From positions 1,353,318 through 1,417,317 of the forward strand of contig NZ_JAQYUU010000001.1 in NCBI RefSeq assembly GCF_028728205.1: 64,000 bases of DNA. The letters are read 5' to 3'. This document shows, piece by piece, positions 38,545 through 47,747 of the stretch (position 1 is the stretch's first letter; each line of letters opens with the position of its first letter). The DNA is from Clostridium sp. 'White wine YQ'. GTDB taxonomy: Bacteria; Bacillota; Clostridia; Clostridiales; Clostridiaceae. Made by a program: the position numbers and the translations under genes. The notes under the pieces are model-generated. The model ran no database searches and was not told where the DNA came from. It saw only the letters and a program-made list of their open reading frames with translations.

Positions 38545-39069
38545 ATGAAGGAAAACACTCTAGAATTAGCTGAAAATAAGTTAATACTTTTATATATAGT
38601 TAAAAATATAAAATATCCATTAACCAAAACTCAATTAACTGATTTGGTTTTAGAAACTAGTTTTATAAACTACTTCACTCTCCAACAATATATAAATGAT
38701 TTAGTTACAACTGATTTCATTAAATATGAAGAGGTTAATGAAAAAAGTTTTATTCATTTAACCCCTAAAGGAAATAGCGTATTAGATTTCTTTGGAGATA
38801 GAATATCTTCATCAAAATTATCAATTTTGGATGATTATATTAAAGAAAAAAGTGAAAAAATTAAAAAGGAGCTTACTATTCATAGTGACTACACCCTAGA
38901 TAATAACAACTCCTTTTTGGTTAATCTAAAAGCATTAGAAAATGACTCCTTATTAATTGATATTAAATTAAGTGTTGCTTCAAAAAAGCAGGCTGTTGAC
39001 CTTTGTCATAAGTGGAAGGAAGACTCTTCTGAAATTTATACTAAAATAATCAATGCTTTAATCCAGTAA
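38545..39069 (+). CDS. DUF4364 protein, predicted winged-helix regulator
   Basis: The 174-residue protein matches DUF4364, common in Clostridia. The first 85 residues look like a winged helix (KLILLYIVKNIKYPLTKTQL, LQQYINDLV, then FIHLTPKGNSVLDFF), and the second half is a separate alpha/beta domain. A DNA-binding role is inferred, and no target is known. The ATG at 38545 has GGAGGG 6 bases before it and is preferred over the ATG at 38533, which overlaps that site. Its last 12 bases overlap the convergent beta-propeller gene, with no terminator between them. Confidence 0.75.
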   Translation: MKENTLELAENKLILLYIVKNIKYPLTKTQLTDLVLETSFINYFTLQQYINDLVTTDFIKYEEVNEKSFIHLTPKGNSVLDFFGDRISSSKLSILDDYIKEKSEKIKKELTIHSDYTLDNNNSFLVNLKALENDSLLIDIKLSVASKKQAVDLCHKWKEDSSEIYTKIINALIQ

Positions 39070-39942
39070 GTTATAATAAACCATATCATTAGGTTCTTTT
39101 CCTAAAGTTATGGTTTTTTCTATTTCTCTAGCTTTATTTATTATATATAGTTTATTTTTAAAGTTATCTGCAACATATACCCTGTCTTTAACTTCAATAA
39201 TCCCTCTTGGCATACCGCCAATTCTAATATCTGTATACTCCTCATTATCTAGATTCAGAAATCCTACAGTTCCCTCTTCAAAATTTGAAACATATATAAA
39301 ATTTTCGCCGTAATAAAAATCTACTGGCCCAAATCCAACCTTATATTCATATAGTTTTTTACCACTTCTAATATCATACTTAGATATACTTCCTCTTTTG
39401 TTTAGCCCTAATTTACTTTCACATACATATATATCCTCTTCATTTTTAGATATATAACATTTTGTAGGTGTTTCTTCAACCTGTATACTCATTATCTTCT
39501 CGTCTTGGTTACAATCAAAAACAGTGATTTCATTTGAATCCATATTTACAATTGATGCTTTACCAGATTTATTTATATACATATAGTGAGGATATACCCC
39601 TAGAGATATTTCTTTCATAATTTTCTTGCTTATTAAGTCTATTATAATCAAACTATTACTTTCACCACATAACACATAACCTTTATTGCAATAAACCTTG
39701 ATATCATTTGGATGGGATCCGATATATAGGTTTTCCATTTCTTTTTTTAATCTTATGGAAACTACTGATAAGGAATCACCATAACTATTTGCTGTAATAA
39801 TATTTTCTCCCCATAAGCATAATCCGTGTGGGCCTGAGGGACATTCTCCTAAGACTATCGGGCATACTATTTGCTTATAATTATTTATATCTATAAAACT
39901 TAACGAATTAGAAGCAGTATTACAAACGCAAAGTCCTTCCAC
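39058..39942 (-). CDS. YncE-like beta-propeller protein
   Basis: The 294-residue protein is built of about six to seven beta-strand repeats of about 40 residues in YVTN/YncE style, for example ANSYGDSLSVV, LYIGSHPNDIKVY, EISLGVYPHYMYI, VGFGPVDFYYG, IRIGGMPRGIIEV and ITLGKEPNDMVYY. No signal peptide is visible, so it is probably cytoplasmic, and several cysteines lie near the N-terminus. Such propellers are binding or sensing platforms. The ligand is unknown. The start is GTG, 10 bases after AAGGAGG. Its 3' end overlaps the DUF4364 gene by 12 bases. Confidence 0.7.
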   Translation of the reverse strand: MEGLCVCNTASNSLSFIDINNYKQIVCPIVLGECPSGPHGLCLWGENIITANSYGDSLSVVSIRLKKEMENLYIGSHPNDIKVYCNKGYVLCGESNSLIIIDLISKKIMKEISLGVYPHYMYINKSGKASIVNMDSNEITVFDCNQDEKIMSIQVEETPTKCYISKNEEDIYVCESKLGLNKRGSISKYDIRSGKKLYEYKVGFGPVDFYYGENFIYVSNFEEGTVGFLNLDNEEYTDIRIGGMPRGIIEVKDRVYVADNFKNKLYIINKAREIEKTITLGKEPNDMVYYNLLD

Positions 39943-40069
39943 CTAAATTCACCCTCCTTATCTTTTGTATTACAATATATGTGTCTTAATATATAAATGA
40001 TAATAAAATTTCTATCATCTGATTAATAAAATACTTTTATACAACTCATTTCATATATAACTAAAACAG

Positions 40070-40108
40070 AAAGGCTAATAATAAAAATTGCTTTTATTAT
40101 TAGCCTTT
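40070..40108 (-). terminator. terminator after the small membrane protein gene
   Basis: A 17-bp perfect stem (AAAGGCTAATAATAAAA with its complement) around ATTGC, with CTGTTTTAG beyond it on the minus strand. Confidence 0.85.
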
Positions 40109-40128
40109 TATAACTTAATATATATTTT

Positions 40129-40374
40129 TTAAAGTAACATCTTTGCTAAGTAGCTCTCAATCAATGTTGAAACTACATTAAATGCTATAATGCAAACTCC
40201 AGATAACATTACATTAGTAAATATCTTACGTTTAATATTGTTCTCTAAACTTTCAATCTTCTTAAAGCTTCTATATATAAAATATATTGCAATAGCCCAT
40301 GGAATTAAATCTTCCTTTGATATTATAGGAAATATTATTGGTATCAATGCTGCGAAATAATATATTTTCTTCAC
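40129..40374 (-). CDS. small two- or three-helix membrane protein
   Basis: 81 residues if started at GTG 40374, which has AGGAGG 6 bases upstream. The longer frame to 40422 would overlap the LTA synthase gene and lacks a ribosome site. Hydrophobic segments lie near IYYFAALIPIIFPII, LIPWAIAIYFIY and MLSGVCIIAFNVVSTLI, with a basic loop NNIKRKIF. It starts 13 bases after the LTA synthase stop and shares its transcript, so a link to lipoteichoic acid synthesis is possible but not shown. No family recognised. Confidence 0.65.
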   Translation of the reverse strand: MKKIYYFAALIPIIFPIISKEDLIPWAIAIYFIYRSFKKIESLENNIKRKIFTNVMLSGVCIIAFNVVSTLIESYLAKMLL

Positions 40375-40387
40375 GTTATTCCTCCTA

Positions 40388-42235
40388 CTACTTATAGTAA
40401 TTGGCTCTAATAAGCTTATCACTTAAATCGATAGCCTTAAGCATGTCTTCTTTTTCCCCGTTATAAGATTCTGTCCCTACAAATTCTCTTGTTTCAAGTA
40501 TGGTGAAATCTTTCTTAGTATTTAGTAAGTTTCTTCCGACTGTTTTATTACTTTCTTTGTCTAAGTTCACACCAAATAGATATGCAACAGTTGGCAATGT
40601 ATCAACTTGCCCACCTTGAACATGTTTTACTTCTCCAGAAATACTATCATTATAAATAATAAGTGGAACTTCTCTATTATTTTCTTTCATCCATGGTTCA
40701 AGTCCACTTGTTTTTTGAACTTCATCTCCATAAAACTTATGAACCCCTTCATGATCTCCATAGATAACTACAACAGTGTTTTTTAGTATTCCTTCTTTAT
40801 CTAATTTATCAAAGAAATCTCCTATATATTTATCGGTGTAATTAATGCACTGAAAATATCCTCCAAGTTTTGTGTTCTCCAAATTACTTGGTAACTTTAA
40901 GGTCTTATCAGCTTCTGGTAACTCAAATGGCGAGTGACTGGTTAATGTTACCGTATAAGATAAAAATGGAGCTTTTAATTCTTTTAGTTTATCTGCATAT
41001 TGGCTTAAGTAACTTCTATCACTAATTCCTAAGTTAATTACTTCATCAATATTATAATTTGTTGAATCTGCAGTTTTTTCATATCCTACTGATTTAAGTA
41101 CTGGCATCCAGTTCCAATATGAACCTTTATCTGGGTGAGATGCAAAAGTTGAATATCCCATGTTCTTAAAAATATTTGGGAAAGAATATTGATACTGGTT
41201 TCCTGGATATCTAAATGCTGTGGCTCCTTCTCTAACTGGTAGTGTTGATGTATTAGTAATTATCTCTCCATCAGAACTTGTACCATTCCATGTTTGCTCA
41301 TGAAAATTATCAAAATAATAAGAATTCTTTAGAATCCTATTAAGATTTGGAGTAATTTCTTGTCCATTAACTTTTTGACCAATTACAAAGTTCTCTAATG
41401 ATTCCCATTGAATTATAAGAACATTTTTCCCTTGCATACTATTGAAATACTTATTATCAGGAAGATTTTCTTTCTTTTTTGAGAACCAATCTTCAGTCTG
41501 TTTCTTTTCTTCACTTGAAAGTTCATATGGCTTAGATTCCTTATAATAATTATATGAATCAAAAATATGATATCCAATTGGAGTTAAATTTGATATAGTC
41601 TGATTCGGACTCCAACTCTTTCTAAATATCATTTGATTTTCAAAGCCTTTATTATATGTATCTATTTTTATATGCGCATATGTTAGATAAAGAATTGGTA
41701 ATATTAATGCTAATAGAAATGCTAATAAATTTCTTTTTACTTTAATTTGTTTATCTCTTATTATCATTATTAATAAAACAACAATATCTATAATAAATGC
41801 TAAATCTACTAATCTAACCATTGAAATAATCGATGAACCTAAATTATCTAAGTTGCTGGTCATCTTAAGCATATATAATGATATAAATGAAGAATTACTT
41901 CTAAAGTACCACAAATCACCTATTATGAATATTGTAAACACAACATTAAGTACTAAAAAACTAATAGCTTGTCCTTTTTTAGAAAATAAAAATCCAAATG
42001 ATAAAAATATCAAGATAAAACTAAAATAAACTAAAAAAGGTGGAAATGAATAAAATACTCTCATAGGATTAATTCCATTTGCTTTATCATCTGAAATTAA
42101 TGCCATAAATAAAATTGACTTTAAGAAAATAAGTATAAATGTAATTATAAAATACTTATTATGAACTATGTCTTTTATTGTATCCCTAAATGTTCCCAAG
42201 AATCTTTTTTCCTTGTTAGTATTATAAGCTAGCAT
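40388..42235 (-). CDS. ltaS: lipoteichoic acid synthase family protein
   Basis: The 615-residue protein has five N-terminal membrane segments (about 1-210) and a large extracellular sulfatase-like domain: NVLIIQWESLENF (metal-binding Glu), WNGTSSDGEI with the candidate nucleophile threonine, VTLTSHSPFELP and VVVIYGDHEGVHKFYG. LtaS uses phosphatidylglycerol to polymerise glycerol phosphate onto a glycolipid anchor. Paralogues (primase or phosphoethanolamine-type) exist, so the symbol is at family level. GGAGGT precedes the ATG. A small membrane protein gene follows. Confidence 0.86.
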   Translation of the reverse strand: MLAYNTNKEKRFLGTFRDTIKDIVHNKYFIITFILIFLKSILFMALISDDKANGINPMRVFYSFPPFLVYFSFILIFLSFGFLFSKKGQAISFLVLNVVFTIFIIGDLWYFRSNSSFISLYMLKMTSNLDNLGSSIISMVRLVDLAFIIDIVVLLIMIIRDKQIKVKRNLLAFLLALILPILYLTYAHIKIDTYNKGFENQMIFRKSWSPNQTISNLTPIGYHIFDSYNYYKESKPYELSSEEKKQTEDWFSKKKENLPDNKYFNSMQGKNVLIIQWESLENFVIGQKVNGQEITPNLNRILKNSYYFDNFHEQTWNGTSSDGEIITNTSTLPVREGATAFRYPGNQYQYSFPNIFKNMGYSTFASHPDKGSYWNWMPVLKSVGYEKTADSTNYNIDEVINLGISDRSYLSQYADKLKELKAPFLSYTVTLTSHSPFELPEADKTLKLPSNLENTKLGGYFQCINYTDKYIGDFFDKLDKEGILKNTVVVIYGDHEGVHKFYGDEVQKTSGLEPWMKENNREVPLIIYNDSISGEVKHVQGGQVDTLPTVAYLFGVNLDKESNKTVGRNLLNTKKDFTILETREFVGTESYNGEKEDMLKAIDLSDKLIRANYYK

Positions 42236-42316
42236 AATTACCTCCAGTTATTAATAAGTATATTAATTATATCATCAATTTCTTTTTGTAATTTTAAATA
42301 TTTTCTTAAATTTATA

Positions 42317-42338
42317 AAGCCCGGTATTTTCCGAGCTT
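42317..42338 (-). terminator. terminator after folC
   Basis: AAGC-CGG and CCG-GCTT pair with one C/A mismatch around TATTTT. The minus strand continues TTTATAAATTT. It lies 19 bases past the folC stop. Confidence 0.65.
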
Positions 42339-42356
42339 CATTTATAGATAACATAA

Positions 42357-43661
42357 TCAAATATTATTTCTAATTAACTTTCTCATATCTCCAATCATAT
42401 ATAGTGAACCGCAAATTAAAAGCATATCATCTTCGGCAATCTTACTTACCGCATATCTATATGCCTCTTCATAATTATCCATAGAAATAGCTTCTATTTC
42501 TTGTTCTAAGATTTTATCCCTTAAAACCTCAGATAATTCGGCTCTATCTGAATGTGGAGTAACTGCAACAACTTCTTTTGCTAAAGGGCATATTTCCCTA
42601 ATCATTTCATCTACTTGCTTATCAGCCAGTATCCCTAAAATCAATACTAAATTTTTATAATTAAAGTAAGTTCTTAGGTTTTCTTTAAGTTTTCTTATTC
42701 CGTCTATATTATGTGCCCCATCAATTAGTATATAAGGTTTGTCACTTAATAGTTCCATTCTACCTTTCCACTCAACTTCTTCTAACCCTTTAGAAATAAC
42801 ATTATAGCTTATTGATATTTCACCAAGTTCTTCTAAAACCTTTATTGCAGTTATAGCAGTTAAGCAATTAACTATCTGGTGTTTACCTAATAAAGGTAAG
42901 TTTATTTCCAAGCTTTTATTTTCTATAGTGTATTGCATTCTTTGAAATACTTTAGAATCCTTTTGTAGCACTCCTAAAAATTTTGAAGAAATAGGATTAA
43001 CATTATATATTTTTGATTCTAATTCCTTAGCCTTAGCTTTAATGACTTCTAAAGCATCTCTTTCTTGTGGGTATAATACAACTGGAACATTTTCTTTAAT
43101 AATACCAGCTTTCTCACTAGCTATTTCCTTTAAGGTATTACCTAAAATATTCATATGATCAAAACTAATTGAAGTTATAACAGTTAAAATAGGTGTTAAT
43201 ACGTTAGTAGAGTCCAACTTTCCACCAAGTCCAACTTCTATTACTCCAAAGTCTATTTTCATATCATAAAAATATTTAAACATTATGCATGTAATCACTT
43301 CAAATTCTGTAGGTTGACCTAATCCTTCTTCAGCAACTACATCAACTATTTCCCTTATTTCATTGACACACTTAGTCAGATGGTCTTTTGGAATATTCAC
43401 TCCATTTATTTGTATACGTTCCTCAAACTCTTCTAAATATGGAGATGTAAACATACCAACTTTATATCCTGCTTCTTTTAATATATTACTTATCATAGCC
43501 GTGGTTGAACCCTTGCCATTAGTACCTGCTAAGTGAATAAATTTTACTTTTTTATGTGGATTACCTAATAGTTCAAGTAACCGTTCCGTTCTACTTAATC
43601 CAAAATTCATACCGAACTTATTTAAGCTATGAATATATTCAATACTTTTTTTATATTCCAT
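42357..43661 (-). CDS. folC: folylpolyglutamate / dihydrofolate synthase
   Basis: The 434-residue Mur-ligase-family enzyme shows the P-loop HLAGTNGKGSTTAMI, FTSPYLEEFEERI, FGVIEVGLGGKLDSTNV and the C-terminal domain starting at LIDGAHNIDGI. It adds glutamate to dihydropteroate and to folates in the cytoplasm, keeping cofactors in the cell. GGAGGAA precedes the ATG. It is 14 bases after the Cof phosphatase gene, so the two are probably cotranscribed. Confidence 0.93.
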   Translation of the reverse strand: MEYKKSIEYIHSLNKFGMNFGLSRTERLLELLGNPHKKVKFIHLAGTNGKGSTTAMISNILKEAGYKVGMFTSPYLEEFEERIQINGVNIPKDHLTKCVNEIREIVDVVAEEGLGQPTEFEVITCIMFKYFYDMKIDFGVIEVGLGGKLDSTNVLTPILTVITSISFDHMNILGNTLKEIASEKAGIIKENVPVVLYPQERDALEVIKAKAKELESKIYNVNPISSKFLGVLQKDSKVFQRMQYTIENKSLEINLPLLGKHQIVNCLTAITAIKVLEELGEISISYNVISKGLEEVEWKGRMELLSDKPYILIDGAHNIDGIRKLKENLRTYFNYKNLVLILGILADKQVDEMIREICPLAKEVVAVTPHSDRAELSEVLRDKILEQEIEAISMDNYEEAYRYAVSKIAEDDMLLICGSLYMIGDMRKLIRNNI

Positions 43662-43675
43662 ATTTCCTCCAACTT

Positions 43676-44473
43676 CTAAGCTTCCTTCAATACCTTTTCC
43701 CTTATAACTTGAATTACTCCTTCTTCATCATTTGTCTTTGCAATAAATCTACTATATGATTTTACATCCTCCGGAGCATTCTTCATTGCATAACTATAAT
43801 AGGCTTCCCCTAGCATTTCAACATCATTATAATAATCTCCAAAAACCATGGTTTCTTCTTTTTGAACTCCTAACAATCTTTGGATAGTTCTTAGTGATTT
43901 CCCTTTATTTATACCTTTCTTTCCTATATCTAACCAAACTTGTCCTGAAACTGTGATTTGAAATTCCTCTCCCCAAACAGGAGTAATTATATTATTAGAA
44001 TTCTCAGCAGAACCTAATTTATCATGAATTGATACTTTAATAATATCATCCTCAACTAAAAGTAAATCATCAACTTTTTCATATTCATGATAATATTTAT
44101 TAAATTCTTCCATAAATACTTCATCATCACTATTTTCAATATAAGCTCTTTTTTTACCACATAAAACTATATTGGTTTCAGGAACTTTCCTAGCTTCTTC
44201 AATAATTTTATGGACTCTTTCTTTTGACATAGTTGAGGAATATAGTTCCTTGCCCTTATACATTACATATGCACCATTTTCAGCTAAAAAAAGGATATCA
44301 TCTTTTATTTCATGAAAATTATTTCTTAATGTATGATACGGTCTTCCGCTTGCAGCAACAAAAACGACTCCTTTATTTAGAACTTTTTTTGCTATCTTAA
44401 AGAAATCCTTAGGCAATTGACCTTTTGAATTTAATAATGTTCCATCCATATCACTTGCAATTAACTTAATCAT
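43676..44473 (-). CDS. Cof-type HAD phosphatase
   Basis: The 265-residue protein shows HAD motif I DMDGTLLNS, motif II AASGRP, the motif III lysine (KGINKGKSL) and motif IV FGDYYNDVEML, with a type IIB cap between. Cof-family enzymes remove phosphate from sugar phosphates, pyridoxal phosphate and flavin precursors. The specific substrate is unknown. AGGAGG precedes the ATG. First gene of a pair with folC. The 210 bases upstream to the valS terminator hold nothing recognisable. Confidence 0.88.
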   Translation of the reverse strand: MIKLIASDMDGTLLNSKGQLPKDFFKIAKKVLNKGVVFVAASGRPYHTLRNNFHEIKDDILFLAENGAYVMYKGKELYSSTMSKERVHKIIEEARKVPETNIVLCGKKRAYIENSDDEVFMEEFNKYYHEYEKVDDLLLVEDDIIKVSIHDKLGSAENSNNIITPVWGEEFQITVSGQVWLDIGKKGINKGKSLRTIQRLLGVQKEETMVFGDYYNDVEMLGEAYYSYAMKNAPEDVKSYSRFIAKTNDEEGVIQVIREKVLKEA

Positions 44474-44625
44474 ATCTTTTCCTCCTAATGTTTCTTTATA
44501 TATATTAATTTTAGTATTACGTCAATGTTACAATTTGATTTTAACACAAATAATCTTCACTTTACAAATGATAATTATTATTAACTAATCTAGTAAATCC
44601 CATATAAGGTTTTCATATAAAAAGA

Positions 44626-44658
44626 AAACCCTAAGACTTTGAAATTATCTTAGGGTAC
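44626..44658 (-). terminator. terminator of valS
   Basis: ACCCTAAGA and TCTTAGGGT form a 9-bp stem. The minus strand continues TTTTCTTTTTAT. Confidence 0.85.
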
Positions 44659-44684
44659 CTTTTACTATAATTCTTTATCTGCTA

Positions 44685-47327
44685 TTAACCTAACGCTTTA
44701 ATTCTTAGAAGTACAGCTTCAAGCATTTCTTTATATTTTTCTCCTTTAGCTTTTTCAGCTTCAACTACATCCTGAGGAGCTTTTGCTGTAAATCTCTCAT
44801 TTGATAGTTTTCCTTCTACTCTCTTAATTTCCCCTTCAAGTTTAGTCTTTTCTTTGTTTAATCTATCTAATTCCTTTTCTCTATCAACTAAATCTAATAG
44901 AGGCATAAATAATTCACCAACTTCAACTACAACTGAAACAGCATTTTCTGGAGCATTATTTTTATTTTCTATAAATTCCATCTCAGAAGCTGAAGCCAAC
45001 TTTTCAAAGTAGCTTATTCCATTTTTAAATGCTTCTTCTGCTTCTTTATTTATATATGCAACTACCTTTGCTTTTCTTGATGGTGGAACATTCATTTCAA
45101 CTCTTACATTTCTAAGTGATTTAATAGCATCAATTATATATCCCATTTCTTTTTCTGCTTTAGCATCAACTAAGCCTTCGTTGTATTCTGGCCAACTTGA
45201 AATAGTAATTGACTCACTTTCATCACATAAATGAGTATATATTTCTTCTGTTATAAATGGCATAACTGGGTGAAGAAGCTTTAATCCTGTTTGAAGTACA
45301 TCATATATTACATTGTATGCTATTCCTTTAGCTTTTTCATCTTCTCCATAGAATACAGGTTTAACTAATTCTATATACCAGTCACATAACTCATTCCACA
45401 TGAAATCATAAACTTTTTGCAATGCAATACCTAATTCAAACTTCTCTAAATTATCTGTAACTTCCTTAATTAAAGTGTTACATCTAGATAATATCCATCT
45501 ATCAGCTAATGAATAGTCTTTTTCATCTTTATACTTATTCATTAAATCTTTATCTAAATTCATCATTAAGAATCTTGATGCATTCCATATTTTATTAGCA
45601 AAGTTTCTTGCAGACTCAACTCTTTCTGGATAATATCTTATATCATTTCCTGGTGCATTTCCTGTAACAAGCATAAATCTAAGTGCATCAGCACCATAAG
45701 TATCTATTACCTCTAATGGATCTACTCCATTACCAAGAGATTTACTCATTTTTCTTCCTTCAGAGTCTCTTATGATACCATGAATAAGAACATTTTCAAA
45801 TGGTGTTTCTCCCATATTGTGAATACCAGAGAAAATCATTCTTGCTACCCAGAAGAATATAATATCATAACCTGTAACAAGTACTGAATTAGGATAGAAG
45901 AAGTCTAAATCATCTGTTTTATCTGGCCATCCTAATGTTGAAAACGGCCATAAGGCAGATGAAAACCATGTATCTAAAACATCACTATCTTGAGTTATCT
46001 TATTAGAGCCACATTTTGTGCATGAACCTGGTTTTTCTTCACTTACCATTAGTTCTCCACATTCATCACAGTAGAATACTGGTATTCTATGTCCCCACCA
46101 TAATTGTCTAGAAATACACCAGTCTTGAATGTTTTCCATCCAGTTATAATAAACTTTTTCAAATCTCTCAGGTATGAATTTTGTTTTCTTTTCTCTAACT
46201 ACATCTAGTGCAGGTGCTGCAAGAGATTCCATTTTTACATACCATTGTTTTGATATAATTGGTTCGATTACTGTACTACATCTATCATGTGTTCCTACAT
46301 TATGAGTATGAGGTTTTATTTTTACAAGTAATCCTTCTTCTTCAAGGTCAGAAACCATAGCTTTTCTAGCTTCATATCTATCTAAGCCTGCATATTTACC
46401 ACCTAAAGAATTAATTACTCCCTTATCATCCATTATTCTAATTTCTTTAAGTCCATGTCTCTTTCCTACTTCATAATCGTTAGGATCATGTGCTGGCGTA
46501 ATTTTAACGGCACCAGTTCCGAACTCAATATCAACATATTCATCTGCAATTATAGGAATTTCTCTTCCTACTAATGGTAATATAAGAGTTTTTCCTACTA
46601 AATGTGAAAATCTTTCATCATTAGGATTAACAGCTACTGCAGTATCCCCTAGTAATGTTTCTGGTCTTGTAGTTGCAATTTCTATAAACTCATTTGAATC
46701 CTTAACTGGATACTTTATGTGCCAGAAGTTACCTTCTTGTTCTTTATACTCTATTTCTGCATCAGATAAAGCAGTTTCACATTTTGGACACCAATTTGTA
46801 ATTCTGTTTCCTTGATAAATAAGACCTTCATTATATAATTTAACAAAAACATGTCTAACAGCTTTGTTTAAATTCTCATCCATAGTAAAAGCTTCTCTTG
46901 TAAAATCTGCAGAAACTCCCATTTTCTTTAGCTGAGTTCTTATTCTTTCTCTATATTCATCTGACCATTCCCATACTTTTTCTAAAAATGCATCTCTTCC
47001 TAATTCTTTTTTTACAATTCCTTGCTTTAATAATTCATTTTCAACTTTAACTTCAGTTGCTATACTAGCGTGGTCTTCTCCTGGAAGCCAAAGAGTACAA
47101 TATCCTTGCATTCTCTTAAATCTTATTAGTATATCTTGAAGCGTATTATCAAGCGCATGCCCTAAATGTAATTTTCCAGTTATATTTGGAGGCGGCATAA
47201 CTATTGTATATGGTTTTTTTGATCTATCTACTTCAGGAGTAAAATACTTTTTTTCCTCCCATACTTTATAAATTCTTTCCTCAAATTCCTTTGGATCATA
47301 GGTTGTTGAAATATTATTTTCGCTCAT
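44685..47327 (-). CDS. valS: valyl-tRNA synthetase
   Basis: The 880-residue class I synthetase has the HIGH-type motif in [15 protein letters not shown], the editing CP1 insertion ([15 protein letters not shown]), a cysteine pair group ([13 protein letters not shown]), KMSKS in [11 protein letters not shown], the anticodon domain and a C-terminal coiled coil (about 810-880) that binds tRNA. It charges tRNA-Val and edits threonine. AGGAGG precedes the ATG. Controlled by the T-box upstream. Confidence 0.97.
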   Translation of the reverse strand: MSENNISTTYDPKEFEERIYKVWEEKKYFTPEVDRSKKPYTIVMPPPNITGKLHLGHALDNTLQDILIRFKRMQGYCTLWLPGEDHASIATEVKVENELLKQGIVKKELGRDAFLEKVWEWSDEYRERIRTQLKKMGVSADFTREAFTMDENLNKAVRHVFVKLYNEGLIYQGNRITNWCPKCETALSDAEIEYKEQEGNFWHIKYPVKDSNEFIEIATTRPETLLGDTAVAVNPNDERFSHLVGKTLILPLVGREIPIIADEYVDIEFGTGAVKITPAHDPNDYEVGKRHGLKEIRIMDDKGVINSLGGKYAGLDRYEARKAMVSDLEEEGLLVKIKPHTHNVGTHDRCSTVIEPIISKQWYVKMESLAAPALDVVREKKTKFIPERFEKVYYNWMENIQDWCISRQLWWGHRIPVFYCDECGELMVSEEKPGSCTKCGSNKITQDSDVLDTWFSSALWPFSTLGWPDKTDDLDFFYPNSVLVTGYDIIFFWVARMIFSGIHNMGETPFENVLIHGIIRDSEGRKMSKSLGNGVDPLEVIDTYGADALRFMLVTGNAPGNDIRYYPERVESARNFANKIWNASRFLMMNLDKDLMNKYKDEKDYSLADRWILSRCNTLIKEVTDNLEKFELGIALQKVYDFMWNELCDWYIELVKPVFYGEDEKAKGIAYNVIYDVLQTGLKLLHPVMPFITEEIYTHLCDESESITISSWPEYNEGLVDAKAEKEMGYIIDAIKSLRNVRVEMNVPPSRKAKVVAYINKEAEEAFKNGISYFEKLASASEMEFIENKNNAPENAVSVVVEVGELFMPLLDLVDREKELDRLNKEKTKLEGEIKRVEGKLSNERFTAKAPQDVVEAEKAKGEKYKEMLEAVLLRIKALG

Positions 47328-47349
47328 GTTTTCCTCCTTAAAATTCTAG

Positions 47350-47632
47350 GTGAAATAAAAAAAGAATCTTAATCCTATAAAAGGACGAAGATTCGCGGTA
47401 CCACCTTTTTTTCTACAACAATTGTTATAGACTCTTAATACTTTATCGGTATAGAACTACCGTCTTTACTTAATATAAATAAACATTAGGTATACTTACT
47501 TTCAGTAAAGATGCTCAAAAGCTACCTTCAAGATAACAGATATAGAAAACCTTTCAGCCTTGAGTTTTCCTCTCTTAATATCATTAATATCTCTACTCCT
47601 CTTTATCATAGCATAGATATAAATTTGTATAT
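47350..47632 (-). promoter_or_regulatory. T-box leader, valine-specific, upstream of valS
   Basis: The T-box sequence AGGTGGTACCGCG reads on the minus strand at 47393-47405. It is followed by a terminator (AATCTTCGTCCT/AGGATTAAGATT, 47361-47394) with a T7 tail. In Stem I the specifier is GTA (Val) at 47523-47525, directly after TTGAAG. The GATGA-like and AGAGAGG elements of Stem I are also present. Uncharged tRNA-Val should allow read-through to valS. Confidence 0.92.
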
Positions 47633-47639
47633 TAATTAT

Positions 47640-47667
47640 AATATATTATTGAATCTTAATCTGTCAA
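47640..47667 (-). promoter_or_regulatory. promoter of the valS T-box transcript
   Basis: TTGACA (47662-47667), 16 bases, TATATT (47640-47645) on the minus strand. An alternative TATAAT at 47635-47640 would give a 21-base spacer, too long. Confidence 0.65.
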
Positions 47668-47709
47668 GGATAAATAGTAATAATTTCATAATATAATGAG
47701 ACTTAATAT

Positions 47710-47741
47710 AAAAACCAGAAGCCGCAAGGCTTCTGGTTTTT
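47710..47741. terminator. terminator after the large activator gene
   Basis: AAAAACCAGAAGCC and GGCTTCTGGTTTTT form a 14-bp perfect stem around GCAA. The flanks allow it to act on both strands. It sits 6 bases past the stop. Confidence 0.92.
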
Positions 47742-47747
47742 CATTAT

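Noticed and set aside
40375..40422. ATG start at 40422 for the small membrane protein, inside the LTA synthase gene
   Set aside because: No ribosome site; AGGAGG plus GTG at 40374 avoids the overlap.
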